Below are positions 17,459-36,782 of a stretch of 64,000 bases of DNA, one piece after another. The DNA comes from Chlorocebus sabaeus. Taxonomy: Eukaryota > Chordata > Mammalia > Primates > Cercopithecidae. The translations under genes were made by a program, and so were the position numbers. Each line of letters opens with the position of its first letter. Positions within the stretch are counted from its first letter, which is position 1. The DNA is taken from contig NW_027327435.1 in assembly GCF_047675955.1 (NCBI RefSeq), positions 604,959 to 668,958 of the forward strand, given 5' to 3'. The notes beneath the pieces were generated by a model, which was not told the DNA's origin, did not search any database, and saw only the letters and a list, made by a program, of their open reading frames with translations.

Positions 17459-19353
17459 GACTCATCTTGTGGAATTTGCAAAGTGATATTTGGAAGCCCA
17501 TAAAGGGCCATGGTGAAAAAGGAAATATCTTCAGTGAAAAACTGGAAAGAAGCTTTCTGAGAGACTGCTTTGTATTCTCTTAATTCATCTCACACAATTA
17601 CCGCTTTCCCCTCAAGAATCCTTTCGCTAAGACTGCTCTTGTGGAATTTGCAGAGTGATATTTGGAAGCCCATAGAGGACTATGGTGAAAAAGGAAATAT
17701 CTTCAGTTAAAAACTGGAAAGAAGCTTTCTGACAAACTGCTTTGTGTTCTGTTAATTCATCTCACAGAGTTACAGCTTTCCCCTCAAGAAGTCTTTCTCT
17801 GAGACTGTTCTTGTGGAAACTGCAAAGTGATGTTTGGAAGCTCAAAGGGGCTATGGTGAAAAAGGAAATACACTAAGATAAAAACCGAAAAGAAACTTTC
17901 TGAAAAACTGCTTAGTGTTCTGTTAGTTCATCTCACAGTGTTACAGCTTTCCCCTCAGGAAGCCGTTCACTAAGACTGTTCTTGTGAAATTTGGAAAGTA
18001 ATATTAGGAAGCCCATAGAGGGCAATGGTGAAAAAGAAAATATCTTCCATGAAAAACTGTAAAGAATCTTTCTGAGAAACTGACTTGTGTTCTGTTAATT
18101 CATGTCACAGAGTTACAGCTTTCCACTTAAGAAGCCTTTCCCTAAGACTGTTCTTGTGGAATTTGCAAAGTGATATTTGGAAGCCCATAGATGGCTATGG
18201 TGAAAGAGAAAATATCTTCCTTAAGAAACTGGAAAGAAGCTTTCTGAGAGACAGCTTTGTGTTCCATTAATTAATCTCACAGTGTTACAGCTTTCCCCTC
18301 AAGAAGCCTTTCACTAAGACTGTTCTTGTGGAATTTGCAACGTGACATTTGGAAGCCCATAAAGGGCCATGGTGAAAAAGGAAATATCTTCAGTTAAAAA
18401 CTGGAAAGAAGCTTTCTGAGAGACTTCTGAGAAACTGCTTTGTGTTCTGTTAATTCATCTCACAGTGTTACAGCTTTCCCTCAGGAATCCTATAGTTAAA
18501 GCTGTTCTTGTAGAATTTGCAAAGCGATATTTGGAAGCCCATAGAGGGCTATGGTGAAAAAGTAAATATCCTAAAATAGAAACTGAAAAGAAACTTTCTG
18601 AGAAACTGCTTTGTGTTCTGTTAATTCATCTCACAGAGTTACAGCTTTCCCCTCAAGAAGCCTTTCGCTAAGACGGTTCTTGTGGAATTTGCAAAGTGAT
18701 ATTTGGAAGCCCATAGAGGGCTATGGTGAGAAAGGAAATATCCTAGGATAAAAACTGAAAATAAGCTTTCTGAGAAACTGCTTTGTGTTCTGTTAATTCA
18801 ACTACCAGAGTTACCGTTTCCCCTCAAGTAGCCTTTCTCAAGAAGCCTTTCGCTAAGACTGTTCTTGTGGAATTTGCAAAGTGATATTTGGAAGCCCATA
18901 GAGGGCTACGGTGAAAAAGGAAATATCTTCCGTTAAAAACTGGAAAGAATCTTTCTGAGAAACTGCTTTGTGTTCTGTTAATTCATCTCACAGAGTTACA
19001 GCTTTCCCGCAAGGAACCGTTCACTGAGGCTGTTGTTGTGGAATTTGCAATGTGATATTTGGAAGCCCATTGAGGGCTATGTTGAAAAAGGAAATATGCT
19101 AAGATAAAAACTGAAAAGAAGGTATCTGAGAAACTGCTATGTGTTCTGTTAATGACCTCACAGAGTTACAGCTTTCCCTTCAAGAAGACTTTCGCTAAGT
19201 CTGTTCTTGTGGAATTTACAAAGGGATATTGGGAAGCCCGTAGAGGGCTATGGTGAAAAAGGAAATATCTCCGGTAAAAAACTGGAAAGAAGCTTTCCGA
19301 GAAACGGCTTTGTGTTCTGTTAATTCATCTCACAGAGTTACAGCTTTCCCCTG

Positions 19354-19370
19354 AAGAAGCCTTTCGCGAA
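19354..19370 (+). repeat. 5' target-site duplication of L1 copy 3
   Basis: Identical 17-mer. Its partner at 25640-25656 carries the G-to-A change. Confidence 0.94.
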
Positions 19371-19550
19371 TGGCCGAATAGGAACAGCTCCAGTCTCCAA
19401 CTCCCAGCGCGAGCGACACAGAAGACCGGTGATTTCTGCATTTTCAACTGAGGAGGGGCGGAGCAAGATGGCCAAATAGGAACAGCTCCAGTCTCCAACT
19501 CCCAGCGCGAGCGACACAGAAGACCGGTGATTTCTGCATTTTCAACTGAG
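19370..19550 (+). repeat. Duplicated L1 5' end, copy 3
   Basis: 83-bp segments at 19370-19452 and 19468-19550, in the same arrangement as in the other copies. Confidence 0.93.
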
Positions 19551-20481
19551 GTACTGGGTTCATCTCACTGGGGAGTGCCAGACGATCGGTGCTGGTCAGC
19601 TGCTGCAGCCTGACCAGCGAGAGCTGAAGCAGGGCGAGGCATTGCCTCACCTGGAAAGCGCAAGGGGGAAGGGAATCCCTTTTCCTAGCCAGGGGAACTG
19701 AGACACACAACACCTGGAAAATCGGGTAACTCCCACCCCAATACTGTGCTTTAAGCAAACAGGCACACCAGGAGATCATATCCCACACCTGGCCGGGAGG
19801 GTCCCACACCCACGGAGCCTCCCTCATTGCTAGCACAGCAGTCTGTGATCTACCGGCAAGGCAGCAGCGAGGCTGGGGGAGGGGCGCCCGCCATTGCTGA
19901 GGCTTAAGTAGGTAAACAAAGCTGCTGGGAAGCTCGAACTGGGTGGAGCTCACAGCAGCTCAAGGAAACCTGCCTGTCTCTGTAGACTCCACCTCTGGGG
20001 ACAGGGCACAATAAACAATAACAAACGCAGCAGCTCTGCAGATGCAAACGACTCTGTCTGACAGCTTTGAAGAGAGCAGTGGATCTCCCAACACGGAGGT
20101 TGAGATCTGAGAAGGGACAGACTCCCTGCTCAAGTGGGTCCCTGACCCCTGAGTAGCCTAACTGGGAGACATCCCCCACTAGGGGCAGTCTGACACCCCA
20201 CACCTCACAGGGTGGAGTACACCCCTGAGAGGAAGCTTTCAAAGCAAGAATCAGGCAGGTACACTCGCTGTTCAGAAATATTCTATCTTCTGCAGCCTCT
20301 GCTGCTGATACCCAGGCAAACAGGGTCTGGAGTGGACCTCAAGCAATCTCCTACAGCTACAACCTACAGCTGAGGATCCTGACTGTTAGAACGAAAGCTA
20401 TCAAAAAGGAAGGACACCTACACCAAAACCCCATCAGTACATCACCATCATCAAAGACCAGAGGCAGATAAAACCACAAAG
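19371..20481 (+). promoter_or_regulatory. L1 5' UTR with internal promoter, copy 3
   Basis: This 1111-bp leader has the YY1-type motif at 19465-19473. It carries a private CpG-type transition at 20043 (GATGC for GACGC). Confidence 0.85.
19444..19953 (-). other. Antisense ORF in L1 5' UTR, copy 3
   Basis: The 169-codon frame is open, with the same translation as in copy 2. Confidence 0.4.
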
Positions 20482-21498
20482 ATGGGGAAAAAGCAGGGCA
20501 GAAAAGCTGGAAGTTCAAAAAATAAGAGCGCATCTCCCCCGGCAAAGGAGCGCAGCTCATCGCCAGCAACAGATCAAAGCTGGACGGAGAATGACTTTGA
20601 CGACATGAGAGAAGAAGGCTTCAGTCCATCAAATTTCTCAGAGCTAAAGGAGGAATTACGTACCCAGCGCAAAGAAACTAAAAATCTTGAAAAAAAAGTG
20701 GAAGAATTGATGGCTAGAGTCATTAATGCAGAGAAGCTCACAAACGAAATGAAAGACACGAAAACCATGGCATGAGAAATACGTGACAAATGCACAAGCT
20801 TCAGTAACCGACTCGATCAACTGGAAGAAAGAATGTCAGCGATGGAGGATCAAATGAATGAAATGAAGCGAGAAGAGAAACCAAAAGAAAAAAGAAGAAA
20901 AAGAAATGAACAAAGCCTGCAAGAAGTATGGGATTATGTAAAAAGACCAAATCTACGTCTGATTGGGGTGCCTGAAAGTGAGGGGGAAAATGGAACCAAG
21001 TTGGAAAACACTCTTCAGGATATCATCCAGGAGAACTTCCCCAACCTAGTAGGGCAGGCCAACATTCAAATCCAGGAAATACAGAGAACGCCACAAAGAT
21101 ACTCCTCGAGAAGAGCAACTCCAAGACACATAATTGCCAGATTCACCAAAGTTGAAATGAAGGAAAAAATCTTAAGGGCAGCCAGAGAGAAAGGTCGGGT
21201 TACCCACAAAGGGAAGCCCATCAGACTAACAGCAGATCTCTCGGCAGAAACTCTTCAAGCCAGAAGAGAGTGGGGGCCAATATTCAACATTCTTAAAGAA
21301 AAGAATTTTAAACCCAGAATTTTATATCCAGCCAAACTAAGTTTCATAAGTGAAGGAGAAATAAAATCCTTTACAGATAAGCAAATGCTTAGAGATTTTG
21401 TCACCACTAGGCCTGCCTTACAAGAGACCCTGAAGGAAGCACTAAACATGGAAAGGAACAACCGGTACCAGCCATTGCAAAAACATGCCAAACTGTAA
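20482..21498 (+). pseudogene. ORF1: L1 ORF1 with premature stop, copy 3
   Basis: Codon 98 is TGA (20773-20775) where every other copy encodes Arg with CGA. This is a C-to-T transition at a CpG. It cuts the protein in the coiled coil after 97 residues, before the RRM and C-terminal domain, so no functional RNA-binding trimer is expected. A downstream Met (20833) reopens the remaining 221 codons in the same frame. The last codon is Leu (CTG), with a linked change in the following spacer (ACAGTC); copy 5 shares both. Confidence 0.95.
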
Positions 21499-21561
21499 AG
21501 ACAGTCAAGGCTAGGAAGAAACTGCATCAACTAATGAGCAAAATAACCAGTTAATATCATA

Positions 21562-25390
<3,829 letters not shown>

Positions 25391-25608
25391 ACAATGAGAT
25401 CACTTGGACTCGGGAAGGGGAACATCACACACCGGGGCCTATCATGGGGAGGGGGGAGCGGGAAGGGATTGCATTGGGAGTTATACCTGATGTAAATGAC
25501 GAGTTGATGGGTGCAGCACACCAACATGGCACAAGAATACATATGTAGCAAACCTGCACGTTGTGCACATGTACCCTACAACTTGAAGTTTAATAATGAT
25601 AAATAAAT

Positions 25609-25639
<31 letters not shown>
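25391..25639 (+). other. L1 3' UTR and tail, copy 3
   Basis: The 220-bp 3' UTR has a G-rich tract at 25446-25467. The pure AAAT run at 25611-25639 is only 29 bp. Confidence 0.9.
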
Positions 25640-25640
<1 letters not shown>

Positions 25641-25656
25641 AGAAGCCTTTCACGAA
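25640..25656 (+). repeat. 3' target-site duplication of L1 copy 3 (one mismatch)
   Basis: The 17-mer carries the CGCG-to-CACG change. Confidence 0.93.
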
Positions 25657-27551
25657 GACTCATCTTGTGGAATTTGCAAAGTGATATTTGGAAGCCCATA
25701 AAGGGCCATGGTGAAAAAGGAAATATCTTCAGTGAAAAACTGGAAAGAAGCTTTCTGAGAGACTGCTTTGTATTCTCTTAATTCATCTCACACAATTACC
25801 GCTTTCCCCTCAAGAATCCTTTCGCTAAGACTGCTCTTGTGGAATTTGCAGAGTGATATTTGGAAGCCCATAGAGGACTATGGTGAAAAAGGAAATATCT
25901 TCAGTTACAAACTGGAAAGAAGCTTTCTGACAAACTGCTTTGTGTTCTGTTAATTCATCTCACAGAGTTACAGCTTTCCCCTCAAGAAGTCTTTCTCTGA
26001 GACTGTTCTTGTGGAAACTGCAAAGTGATGTTTGGAAGCTCAAAGGGGCTATGGTGAAAAAGGAAATACACTAAGATAAAAACCGAAAAGAAACTTTCTG
26101 AAAAACTGCTTAGTGTTCTGTTAGTTCATCTCACAGTGTTACAGCTTTCCCCTCAGGAAGCCGTTCACTAAGACTGTTCTTGTGAAATTTGGAAAGTAAT
26201 ATTAGGAAGCCCATAGAGGGCAATGGTGAAAAAGAAAATATCTTCCATGAAAAACTGTAAAGAATCTTTCTGAGAAACTGACTTGTGTTCTGTTAATTCA
26301 TGTCACAGAGTTACAGCTTTCCACTTAAGAAGCCTTTCCCTAAGACTGTTCTTGTGGAATTTGCAAAGTGATATTTGGAAGCCCATAGATGGCTATGGTG
26401 AAAGAGAAAATATCTTCCTTAAGAAACTGGAAAGAAGCTTTCTGAGAGACAGCTTTGTGTTCCATTAATTAATCTCACAGTGTTACAGCTTTCCCCTCAA
26501 GAAGCCTTTCACTAAGACTGTTCTTGTGGAATTTGCAACGTGACATTTGGAAGCCCATAAAGGGCCATGGTGAAAAAGGAAATATCTTCAGTTAAAAACT
26601 GGAAAGAAGCTTTCTGAGAGACTTCTGAGAAACTGCTTTGTGTTCTGTTAATTCATCTCACAGTGTTACAGCTTTCCCTCAGGAATCCTATAGTTAAAGC
26701 TGTTCTTGTAGAATTTGCAAAGCGATATTTGGAAGCCCATAGAGGGCTATGGTGAAAAAGTAAATATCCTAAAATAGAAACTGCAAAGAAACTTTCTGAG
26801 AAACTGCTTTGTGTTCTGTTAATTCATCTCACAGAGTTACAGCTTTCCCCTCAAGAAGCCTTTCGCTAAGACGGTTCTTGTGGAATTTGCAAAGTGATAT
26901 TTGGAAGCCCATAGAGGGCTATGGTGAGAAAGGAAATATCCTAGGATAAAAACTGAAAATAAGCTTTCTGAGAAACTGCTTTGTGTTCTGTTAATTCAAC
27001 TACCAGAGTTACCGTTTCCCCTCAAGTAGCCTTTCTCAAGAAGCCTTTCGCTAAGACTGTTCTTGTGGAATTTGCAAAGTGATATTTGGAAGCCCATAGA
27101 GGGCTACGGTGAAAAAGGAAATATCTTCCGTTAAAAACTGGAAAGAATCTTTCTGAGAAACTGCTTTGTGTTCTGTTAATTCATCTCACAGAGTTACAGC
27201 TTTCCCGCAAGGAACCGTTCACTGAGGCTGTTGTTGTGGAATTTGCAATGTGATATTTGGAAGCCCATTGAGGGCTATGTTGAAAAAGGAAATATGCTAA
27301 GATAAAAACTGAAAAGAAGGTATCTGAGAAACTGCTATGTGTTCTGTTAATGACCTCACAGAGTTACAGCTTTCCCTTCAAGAAGACTTTCGCTAAGTCT
27401 GTTCTTGTGGAATTTACAAAGGGATATTGGGAAGCCCGTAGAGGGCTATGGTGAAAAAGGAAATATCTCCGGTAAAAAACTGGAAAGAAGCTTTCCGAGA
27501 AACGGCTTTGTGTTCTGTTAATTCATCTCACAGAGTTACAGCTTTCCCCTG

Positions 27552-27568
27552 AAGAAGCCTTTCGCGAA
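27552..27568 (+). repeat. 5' target-site duplication of L1 copy 4
   Basis: Identical 17-mer. Its partner is at 33743-33759. Confidence 0.94.
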
Positions 27569-27748
27569 TGGCCGAATAGGAACAGCTCCAGTCTCCAACT
27601 CCCAGCGCGAGCGACACAGAAGACCGGTGATTTCTGCATTTTCAACTGAGGAGGGGCGGAGCAAGATGGCCAAATAGGAACAGCTCCAGTCTCCAACTCC
27701 CAGCGCGAGCGACACAGAAGACCGGTGATTTCTGCATTTTCAACTGAG
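27568..27748 (+). repeat. Duplicated L1 5' end, copy 4
   Basis: 83-bp segments at 27568-27650 and 27666-27748, in the same arrangement as in the other copies. Confidence 0.93.
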
Positions 27749-28679
27749 GTACTGGGTTCATCTCACTGGGGAGTGCCAGACGATCGGTGCTGGTCAGCTG
27801 CTGCAGCCTGACCAGCGAGAGCTGAAGCAGGGCGAGGCATTGCCTCACCTGGAAAGCGCAAGGGGGAAGGGAATCCCTTTTCCTAGCCAGGGGAACTGAG
27901 ACACACAACACCTGGAAAATCGGGTAACTCCCACCCCAATACTGTGCTTTAAGCAAACAGGCACACCAGGAGATCATATCCCACACCTGGCCGGGAGGGT
28001 CCCACACCCACGGAGCCTCCCTCATTGCTAGCACAGCAGTCTGTGATCTACCGGCAAGGCAGCAGCGAGGCTGGGGGAGGGGCGCCCGCCATTGCTGAGG
28101 CTTAAGTAGGTAAACAAAGCTGCTGGGAAGCTCGAACTGGGTGGAGCTCACAGCAGCTCAAGGAAACCTGCCTGTCTCTGTAGACTCCACCTCTGGGGAC
28201 AGGGCACAATAAACAATAACAAACGCAGCAGCTCTGCAGACGCAAACGACTCTGTCTGACAGCTTTGAAGAGAGCAGTGGATCTCCCAACACGGAGGTTG
28301 AGATCTGAGAAGGGACAGACTCCCTGCTCAAGTGGGTCCCTGACCCCTGAGTAGCCTAACTGGGAGACATCCCCCACTAGGGGCAGTCTGACACCCCACA
28401 CCTCACAGGGTGGAGTACACCCCTGAGAGGAAGCTTTCAAAGCAAGAATCAGGCAGGTACACTCGCTGTTCAGAAATATTCTATCTTCTGCAGCCTCTGC
28501 TGCTGATACCCAGGCAAACAGGGTCTGGAGTGGACCTCAAGCAATCTCCTACAGCTACAACCTACAGCTGAGGATCCTGACTGTTAGAACGAAAGCTATC
28601 AAAAAGGAAGGACACCTACACCAAAACCCCATCAGTACATCACCATCATCAAAGACCAGAGGCAGATAAAACCACAAAG
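27569..28679 (+). promoter_or_regulatory. L1 5' UTR with internal promoter, copy 4
   Basis: This 1111-bp leader has the YY1-type motif at 27663-27671. No private lesion was noticed. Confidence 0.85.
27642..28151 (-). other. Antisense ORF in L1 5' UTR, copy 4
   Basis: The 169-codon minus-strand frame is open, with the same translation as in copy 2. Confidence 0.4.
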
Positions 28680-29696
28680 ATGGGGAAAAAGCAGGGCAGA
28701 AAAGCTGGAAGTTCAAAAAATAAGAGCGCATCTCCCCCGGCAAAGGAGCACAGCTCATCGCCAGCAACAGATCAAAGCTGGACGGAGAATGACTTTGACG
28801 ACATGAGAGAAGAAGGCTTCAGTCCATCAAATTTCTCAGAGCTAAAGGAGGAATTACGTACCCAGCGCAAAGAAACTAAAAATCTTGAAAAAAAAGTGGA
28901 AGAATTGATGGCTAGAGTCATTAATGCAGAGAAGCTCACAAACGAAATGAAAGACACGAAAACCATGGCACGAGAAATACGTGACAAATGCACAAGCTTC
29001 AGTAACCGACTCGATCAACTGGAAGAAAGAATGTCAGCGATGGAGGATCAAATGAATGAAATGAAGCGAGAAGAGAAACCAAAAGAAAAAAGAAGAAAAA
29101 GAAATGAACAAAGCCTGCAAGAAGTATGGGATTATGTAAAAAGACCAAATCTACGTCTGATTGGGGTGCCTGAAAGTGAGGGGGAAAATGGAACCAAGTT
29201 GGAAAACACTCTTCAGGATATCATCCAGGAGAACTTCCCCAACCTAGTAGGGCAGGCCAACATTCAAATCCAGGAAATACAGAGAACGCCACAAAGATAC
29301 TCCTCGAGAAGAGCAACTCCAAGACACATAATTGCCAGATTCACCAAAGTTGAAATGAAGGAAAAAATCTTAAGGGCAGCCAGAGAGAAAGGTCGGGTTA
29401 CCCACAAAGGGAAGCCCATCAGACTAACAGCAGATCTCTCGGCAGAAACTCTTCAAGCCAGAAGAGAGTGGGGGCCAATATTCAACATTCTTAAAGAAAA
29501 GAATTTTAAACCCAGAATTTTATATCCAGCCAAACTAAGTTTCATAAGTGAAGGAGAAATAAAATCCTTTACAGATAAGCAAATGCTTAGAGATTTTGTC
29601 ACCACTAGGCCTGCCTTACAAGAGACCCTGAAGGAAGCACTAAACATGGAAAGGAACAACCGGTACCAGCCATTGCAAAAACATGCCAAAATGTAA
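28680..29696 (+). CDS. ORF1: L1 ORF1p, copy 4
   Basis: Intact 338-codon ORF1. Residue 24 is His (CAC at 28749-28751) instead of Arg, from a CpG-type transition at 28750. The change is shared with copy 5 and lies in the basic N-terminal segment next to the Ser27-Pro site. Coiled coil, RRM and C-terminal domain show no lesion. Confidence 0.93.
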   Translation: MGKKQGRKAGSSKNKSASPPAKEHSSSPATDQSWTENDFDDMREEGFSPSNFSELKEELRTQRKETKNLEKKVEELMARVINAEKLTNEMKDTKTMAREIRDKCTSFSNRLDQLEERMSAMEDQMNEMKREEKPKEKRRKRNEQSLQEVWDYVKRPNLRLIGVPESEGENGTKLENTLQDIIQENFPNLVGQANIQIQEIQRTPQRYSSRRATPRHIIARFTKVEMKEKILRAAREKGRVTHKGKPIRLTADLSAETLQARREWGPIFNILKEKNFKPRILYPAKLSFISEGEIKSFTDKQMLRDFVTTRPALQETLKEALNMERNNRYQPLQKHAKM

Positions 29697-29759
29697 AGAC
29701 AATCAAGGCTAGGAAGAAACTGCATCAACTAATGAGCAAAATAACCAGTTAATATCATA

Positions 29760-33489
<3,730 letters not shown>

Positions 33490-33742
33490 ACAATGAGATC
33501 ACTTGGACTCGGGAAGGGGAACATCACACACCGGGGCCTATCATGGGGAGGGGGGAGCGGGAAGGGATTGCATTGGGAGTTATACCTGATGTAAATGACG
33601 AGTTGATGGGTGCAGCACACCAACATGGCACAAGAATACATATGTAGCAAACCTGCACGTTGTGCACATGTACCCTACAACTTGAAGTTTAATAATGATA
33701 AATAAATTTAAATAAATAAATAAATAAAGAAAGAAAGAAAGA
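33490..33742 (+). other. L1 3' UTR and mixed tail, copy 4
   Basis: The 220-bp 3' UTR has a G-rich tract at 33545-33566. The 33-bp AAAT-then-AAAG tail is at 33710-33742. Confidence 0.9.
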
Positions 33743-33759
33743 AAGAAGCCTTTCACGAA
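33743..33759 (+). repeat. 3' target-site duplication of L1 copy 4 (one mismatch)
   Basis: The 17-mer carries the CGCG-to-CACG change. Confidence 0.93.
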
Positions 33760-35654
33760 GACTCATCTTGTGGAATTTGCAAAGTGATATTTGGAAGCCC
33801 ATAAAGGGCCATGGTGAAAAAGGAAATATCTTCAGTGAAAAACTGGAAAGAAGCTTTCTGAGAGACTGCTTTGTATTCTCTTAATTCATCTCACACAATT
33901 ACCGCTTTCCCCTCAAGAATCCTTTCGCTAAGACTGCTCTTGTGGAATTTGCAGAGTGATATTTGGAAGCCCATAGAGGACTATGGTGAAAAAGGAAATA
34001 TCTTCAGTTACAAACTGGAAAGAAGCTTTCTGACAAACTGCTTTGTGTTCTGTTAATTCATCTCACAGAGTTACAGCTTTCCCCTCAAGAAGTCTTTCTC
34101 TGAGACTGTTCTTGTGGAAACTGCAAAGTGATGTTTGGAAGCTCAAAGGGGCTATGGTGAAAAAGGAAATACACTAAGATAAAAACCGAAAAGAAACTTT
34201 CTGAAAAACTGCTTAGTGTTCTGTTAGTTCATCTCACAGTGTTACAGCTTTCCCCTCAGGAAGCCGTTCACTAAGACTGTTCTTGTGAAATTTGGAAAGT
34301 AATATTAGGAAGCCCATAGAGGGCAATGGTGAAAAAGAAAATATCTTCCATGAAAAACTGTAAAGAATCTTTCTGAGAAACTGACTTGTGTTCTGTTAAT
34401 TCATGTCACAGAGTTACAGCTTTCCACTTAAGAAGCCTTTCCCTAAGACTGTTCTTGTGGAATTTGCAAAGTGATATTTGGAAGCCCATAGATGGCTATG
34501 GTGAAAGAGAAAATATCTTCCTTAAGAAACTGGAAAGAAGCTTTCTGAGAGACAGCTTTGTGTTCCATTAATTAATCTCACAGTGTTACAGCTTTCCCCT
34601 CAAGAAGCCTTTCACTAAGACTGTTCTTGTGGAATTTGCAACGTGACATTTGGAAGCCCATAAAGGGCCATGGTGAAAAAGGAAATATCTTCAGTTAAAA
34701 ACTGGAAAGAAGCTTTCTGAGAGACTTCTGAGAAACTGCTTTGTGTTCTGTTAATTCATCTCACAGTGTTACAGCTTTCCCTCAGGAATCCTATAGTTAA
34801 AGCTGTTCTTGTAGAATTTGCAAAGCGATATTTGGAAGCCCATAGAGGGCTATGGTGAAAAAGTAAATATCCTAAAATAGAAACTGAAAAGAAACTTTCT
34901 GAGAAACTGCTTTGTGTTCTGTTAATTCATCTCACAGAGTTACAGCTTTCCCCTCAAGAAGCCTTTCGCTAAGACGGTTCTTGTGGAATTTGCAAAGTGA
35001 TATTTGGAAGCCCATAGAGGGCTATGGTGAGAAAGGAAATATCCTAGGATAAAAACTGAAAATAAGCTTTCTGAGAAACTGCTTTGTGTTCTGTTAATTC
35101 AACTACCAGAGTTACCGTTTCCCCTCAAGTAGCCTTTCTCAAGAAGCCTTTCGCTAAGACTGTTCTTGTGGAATTTGCAAAGTGATATTTGGAAGCCCAT
35201 AGAGGGCTACGGTGAAAAAGGAAATATCTTCCGTTAAAAACTGGAAAGAATCTTTCTGAGAAACTGCTTTGTGTTCTGTTAATTCATCTCACAGAGTTAC
35301 AGCTTTCCCGCAAGGAACCGTTCACTGAGGCTGTTGTTGTGGAATTTGCAATGTGATATTTGGAAGCCCATTGAGGGCTATGTTGAAAAAGGAAATATGC
35401 TAAGATAAAAACTGAAAAGAAGGTATCTGAGAAACTGCTATGTGTTCTGTTAATGACCTCACAGAGTTACAGCTTTCCCTTCAAGAAGACTTTCGCTAAG
35501 TCTGTTCTTGTGGAATTTACAAAGGGATATTGGGAAGCCCGTAGAGGGCTATGGTGAAAAAGGAAATATCTCCGGTAAAAAACTGGAAAGAAGCTTTCCG
35601 AGAAACGGCTTTGTGTTCTGTTAATTCATCTCACAGAGTTACAGCTTTCCCCTG

Positions 35655-35671
35655 AAGAAGCCTTTCGCGAA
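35655..35671 (+). repeat. 5' target-site duplication of L1 copy 5
   Basis: Identical 17-mer. Its partner is at 41945-41961. Confidence 0.94.
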
Positions 35672-35851
35672 TGGCCGAATAGGAACAGCTCCAGTCTCCA
35701 ACTCCCAGCGCGAGCGACACAGAAGACCGGTGATTTCTGCATTTTCAACTGAGGAGGGGCGGAGCAAGATGGCCAAATAGGAACAGCTCCAGTCTCCAAC
35801 TCCCAGCGCGAGCGACACAGAAGACCGGTGATTTCTGCATTTTCAACTGAG
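35671..35851 (+). repeat. Duplicated L1 5' end, copy 5
   Basis: 83-bp segments at 35671-35753 and 35769-35851, in the same arrangement as in the other copies. Confidence 0.93.
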
Positions 35852-36782
35852 GTACTGGGTTCATCTCACTGGGGAGTGCCAGACGATCGGTGCTGGTCAG
35901 CTGCTGCAGCCTGACCAGCGAGAGCTGAAGCAGGGCGAGGCATTGCCTCACCTGGAAAGCGCAAGGGGGAAGGGAATCCCTTTTCCTAGCCAGGGGAACT
36001 GAGACACACAACACCTGGAAAATCGGGTAACTCCCACCCCAATACTGTGCTTTAAGCAAACAGGCACACCAGGAGATCATATCCCACACCTGGCCGGGAG
36101 GGTCCCACACCCACGGAGCCTCCCTCATTGCTAGCACAGCAGTCTGTGATCTACCGGCAAGGCAGCAGCGAGGCTGGGGGAGGGGCGCCCGCCATTGCTG
36201 AGGCTTAAGTAGGTAAACAAAGCTGCTGGGAAGCTCGAACTGGGTGGAGCTCACAGCAGCTCAAGGAAACCTGCCTGTCTCTGTAGACTCCACCTCTGGG
36301 GACAGGGCACAATAAACAATAACAAACGCAGCAGCTCTGCAGACGCAAACGACTCTGTCTGACAGCTTTGAAGAGAGCAGTGGATCTCCCAACACGGAGG
36401 TTGAGATCTGAGAAGGGACAGACTCCCTGCTCAAGTGGGTCCCTGACCCCTGAGTAGCCTAACTGGGAGACATCCCCCACTAGGGGCAGTCTGACACCCC
36501 ACACCTCACAGGGTGGAGTACACCCCTGAGAGGAAGCTTTCAAAGCAAGAATCAGGCAGGTACACTCGCTGTTCAGAAATATTCCATCTTCTGCAGCCTC
36601 TGCTGCTGATACCCAGGCAAACAGGGTCTGGAGTGGACCTCAAGCAATCTCCTACAGCTACAACCTACAGCTGAGGATCCTGACTGTTAGAACGAAAGCT
36701 ATCAAAAAGGAAGGACACCTACACCAAAACCCCATCAGTACATCACCATCATCAAAGACCAGAGGCAGATAAAACCACAAAG
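35672..36782 (+). promoter_or_regulatory. L1 5' UTR with internal promoter, copy 5
   Basis: This 1111-bp leader has the YY1-type motif at 35766-35774. It reads ATTCCATC near 36585, where the other copies read ATTCTATC. Confidence 0.85.
35745..36254 (-). other. Antisense ORF in L1 5' UTR, copy 5
   Basis: The 169-codon minus-strand frame is open, with the same translation as in copy 2. Confidence 0.4.

Larger units (their letters stand above)
17442..19370. repeat. Alpha-satellite 11-mer, block C
   Basis: 1929 bp with the standard eleven-monomer structure. The second monomer reads CAGTTAAAAACTGG near 17705, where the other blocks read CAGTTACAAACTGG. Confidence 0.95.
25640..27568. repeat. Alpha-satellite 11-mer, block D
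   Basis: 1929 bp of standard structure. It has one private change (CTGCAAAG for CTGAAAAG) near 26783. Confidence 0.95.
33743..35671. repeat. Alpha-satellite 11-mer, block E
   Basis: 1929 bp with eleven monomers of standard structure. No private variant was noticed by eye. Confidence 0.95.
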
